DNA from: Lachnospiraceae bacterium | Lineage (GTDB): Bacteria > Bacillota > Clostridia > Lachnospirales > Lachnospiraceae | Direction of reading: 5' to 3' | Length of the DNA: 64,000 nt | NCBI GenBank assembly: GCA_021203305.1 | Contig: JAJQBK010000036.1 | Coordinates: 1-64,000 of the forward strand | Shown here: in pieces, positions 61,933-64,000 of the stretch | How the letters are laid out: each line of letters begins with the position of its first letter | How positions within the stretch are numbered: position 1 is the stretch's first letter | The notes under the pieces: generated by a model | The model's database searches: none | What the model was told of the DNA's origin: nothing | The model's input: only the letters and a program-made list of their open reading frames with translations | Translations under genes and position numbers: made by a program

Positions 61933-62910
61933 ATGCTGATTGATAATACTGTCATGTACACAAAGGAAATGAAAATCGAAATCGGGGCGCCCGGCAAGAG
62001 CCTTTATTATTTCTTCGACTATGACGACCGCTCCTTCCCCATCAATATGGAGTTCCAGCATTTTCACCCCTTTTATGAGATCTGCATTTTTCTGGACAGG
62101 GAAGCGGGCCACATTATCGATGGAATCTGGTATGACATGCGCTGCTGCGATATTGTCCTGCTGCGCCCCACTCTTCTGCACAAGACCGTCTATCCGGAGG
62201 GAGAGCCCTGCAAGCGCCTGATCATCCAGTTCAGCCTTCCCTCCCTGCGCAGTCCCCTTCTGGATGAGTGCATGAAGACCGTGTACAGTCTTTTTGAGGC
62301 GGACTGCCCTATTTATCGTTTCGAGGGCGGGCAGAAACGGGCCGTCCTCGACAAAATCAACGATATCTGGCGCCTGGCTCAGGCGCCGAATGAGCTGACG
62401 GATCTGGCCATTCACAATAAATTTGTGGAATTTTTGAGCGCCATGTGGCTTTGCCGGAGCCACAATACCTATTCCAACAGCGCTGTCCTCCACGGAATCA
62501 CCGACAAGGTCTATGATATTACCGCCCATATTCACAGGCATTACCCGGAGCCCCTGTCGCTGGAGCAGATTTCCAGGGAATTTTTTATCAGCAGCTATTA
62601 CCTTTCCCATCAGTTTAAGGAGGTCACCGGGTTCTCCTTCACCCAGTATGTGCAGATGACCCGGGTCTCCAACGCCCAGGCCCTGCTCATGTCCTCTGAC
62701 GACTCCATCACGGATATCGCGCTCCAGTGCGGCTTTACCAGCTTTTCCCAGTTCAACAGGGTATTCAATAAATTCGTGGGAAAATCTCCTTCCCTGTTCA
62801 GAAAGGAGGCCAGAGACTTCGGCGTCAGGCTCCCCACCTTCGCGGGCAACTTTTCGGGCTCCTTTCCGGCGACCCGGTCCTTTTCTACAGCCCCGTCTGA
62901 GCCGCAATAA
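61933..62910 (+). CDS. AraC-family transcriptional regulator
   Basis: 325 residues: N-terminal cupin-like sensor domain (HFHPFYEICIFLDREAGHII) and two C-terminal helix-turn-helix motifs (LSLEQISREFFISSYYLSHQ, SITDIALQCGFTSFSQFNRVF). Divergent from the opp operon, so it is the likely activator in response to the imported sugar. The 3' end overlaps the convergent iolE by 26 nt. Confidence 0.93.
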   Translation: MLIDNTVMYTKEMKIEIGAPGKSLYYFFDYDDRSFPINMEFQHFHPFYEICIFLDREAGHIIDGIWYDMRCCDIVLLRPTLLHKTVYPEGEPCKRLIIQFSLPSLRSPLLDECMKTVYSLFEADCPIYRFEGGQKRAVLDKINDIWRLAQAPNELTDLAIHNKFVEFLSAMWLCRSHNTYSNSAVLHGITDKVYDITAHIHRHYPEPLSLEQISREFFISSYYLSHQFKEVTGFSFTQYVQMTRVSNAQALLMSSDDSITDIALQCGFTSFSQFNRVFNKFVGKSPSLFRKEARDFGVRLPTFAGNFSGSFPATRSFSTAPSEPQ

Positions 62911-63781
62911 AATCCCGGGCCCGGATTGCGTATTCCAGGGGGTTGGCTTTTGCCGGATCCTGCTCCGCCTCCACTAACAGCCAGCCCTGGTATCCGGCCT
63001 GCTCCAGCGCCTCAAAAATGGGAGCGAAGTCTATGCAGCCGTCTCCCGGGACGGTAAAGGCGCCCAGGCGCACGCCCTCCAGAAAGCTTAAATTCTCCTG
63101 TTTTACCTTCTCAACCACCTGAGGACGGATGTCCTTTAAGTGGACATGTTTGATTCGGCCCGCGTATTTTCGAACCATTTCCAGCGGGTCCACACCGCAA
63201 TACTTAAAATGCCCCGTATCATACAAAAGGCTTACATATTCCGGATCGGTCTGAGACATGAACCGCTCCACCTCCTCCGCGTCCTGCACCACCGTTCCCA
63301 TATGATGGTGGTAGGCCAGGGAAATCCCGTATTCCTCCAGGGCAATCTTTCCCAGTCTGTTTAAGCCCCCGCAGAGGATTTCCCATTCCGCATCATTCAT
63401 CACATGCTTTTCACCGAAAATCGAAACGGCCTTCCCCTGGATGCTGTAGCTCTGCTCGGAGAAGCCGATAATTTTGCTCCCCATGGCCTTCAGGAAGGAA
63501 AGCTGCGCCCGGCAGTCCCGCTCCACCTCTTCAAAGGGCTTCGTCAGAAGAAACGAGGAAAACCACTGATTGCAGATCTGAAGTCCTCTCAGATCCAGGG
63601 CCTTTTTTAATACCTCCGGGTCTTTGGGATATTTGTTTCCCACCTCGCAGCCCGAAAAACCGGCCAGCGCCATCTCGCTGACGCACTGCTCAAAGGTATT
63701 CTCCGCGCCCAGATCCGGCATATCGTCGTTGGTCCAGGCGATGGGCGCGATTCCCAGCTTTATATTGTTATGGTCAAACAT
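62885..63781 (-). CDS. iolE: Inosose dehydratase IolE-like sugar isomerase/epimerase
   Basis: 298 residues, TIM barrel. The run GIAPIAWTNDDMPDLGAENT, EMALAGFSGCEVGNKYPKDP, CNQWFSSFL, YHHHMGTVVQ, HVHLKDIRPQVV and FTVPGDGCIDF closely follows IolE, which dehydrates 2-keto-myo-inositol. It could serve a related keto-sugar. Downstream of the partial Gfo/Idh/MocA dehydrogenase, with a 12-nt gap, suggesting an inositol operon entering the window. Confidence 0.87.
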   Translation of the reverse strand: MFDHNNIKLGIAPIAWTNDDMPDLGAENTFEQCVSEMALAGFSGCEVGNKYPKDPEVLKKALDLRGLQICNQWFSSFLLTKPFEEVERDCRAQLSFLKAMGSKIIGFSEQSYSIQGKAVSIFGEKHVMNDAEWEILCGGLNRLGKIALEEYGISLAYHHHMGTVVQDAEEVERFMSQTDPEYVSLLYDTGHFKYCGVDPLEMVRKYAGRIKHVHLKDIRPQVVEKVKQENLSFLEGVRLGAFTVPGDGCIDFAPIFEALEQAGYQGWLLVEAEQDPAKANPLEYAIRARDFIAAQTGL

Positions 63782-63793
63782 GGCTTCCCTCCT

Positions 63794-64000
63794 TCAGCCG
63801 ATTTCCGAAATCCGGACCGGCCTGTGTTCTTTTAAGGATTTCCGCGCGGCAAGCCCCATCAGGACAGGCTGCAGTCCATCCTCCACGTTCAGCGGCGTTT
63901 CCCGGCCACTCGCAATGGCGTCAACAAAAGCGGCGATCTCCTTCCCGTACGCGTCCATATATCTCTCCAGGAAAAAGTGGAGCGGCTTCTCCGCCGTCAC
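63794..64000 (-). CDS. Gfo/Idh/MocA dehydrogenase, C-terminal part (IolG-like)
   Basis: The last 68 codons of a gene that continues beyond the window edge. HFFLERYMDAYGKEIAAFVD, VEDGLQPVLMGLAARKSLKE and the ending PVRISEIG are typical of the C-terminus of myo-inositol 2-dehydrogenase-like proteins. Next to iolE, so inositol or a related sugar is the expected substrate. Confidence 0.75.
   Translation of the reverse strand: MTAEKPLHFFLERYMDAYGKEIAAFVDAIASGRETPLNVEDGLQPVLMGLAARKSLKEHRPVRISEIG

Overview
The window looks like a chromosome segment of a spore-forming, GC-rich member of the Lachnospiraceae (Clostridium cluster XIVa type). The grounds are protein similarity and gene order. The HU - rqcP - yabP - yabQ - divIC - spoIIE-like - tilS - hpt - ftsH block is classic Firmicute sporulation and division synteny. 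A CotS-like coat protein, a complete clostridial Tad-type pilus locus and many secreted or cytoplasmic carbohydrate enzymes add to this. Most genes are on the minus strand. The species cannot be named from this sequence.

Layout. 0.1-3.8 kb: heterodimeric ABC exporter. 4.0-8.3 kb: heparinase II/III-like protein and a GH13 neopullulanase-type enzyme with its own promoter and three upstream direct repeats. 8.8-16.1 kb: housekeeping, sporulation and division block (ftsH, hpt, tilS, a membrane-less SpoIIE phosphatase, divIC, yabQ, yabP, rqcP, HU). 16.2-18.8 kb: CotS-like protein and CCA-adding enzyme. 18.8-28.1 kb: Tad pilus operon reading tadZ, tadA, tadB, tadC, a 57-residue Flp pilin, a DUF5702-type protein, a Cys-rich TadE-like protein, the prepilin peptidase, TadE and an FHA-domain protein. 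28.3-37 kb: yaaL, a TPR/degenerate-AAA protein, ksgA, tatD, tRNA-Lys(CTT), a small flavoprotein and an orphan dnaK. 37-38 kb: a 39-residue membrane protein and an Mrp/NBP35 ATPase.

38-48 kb reads like an accessory island: more AT-rich by eye, strands mixed, several gene fragments. It holds GH43, a DUF4143 ATPase, a Fic protein with an altered FIC motif behind a palindromic operator, tcdA, and an adh - acetyltransferase - flavodoxin/aldo-keto reductase operon divergent from a LysR regulator.

48.3-61.6 kb is one long catabolic operon on the minus strand. Its order is solute-binding lipoprotein, oppB, oppC (broken by an in-frame TAG), oppD, oppF, a HAD-GH105 fusion, a GH38 alpha-mannosidase and an unrecognised 549-residue protein. 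A divergent AraC regulator probably controls it. GH105 plus GH38 plus an oligosaccharide-type importer suggests use of an oligosaccharide carrying unsaturated uronic acid and alpha-mannose; the substrate is an inference. The window ends in an inositol-type pair (iolE and a partial Gfo/Idh/MocA dehydrogenase).

The observations most worth checking are the nonsense codon in oppC, the HAD-GH105 and flavodoxin-AKR fusions, the Fic operator and motif change, the 549-residue orphan, the short pilin gene, and two families of dispersed intergenic repeats.
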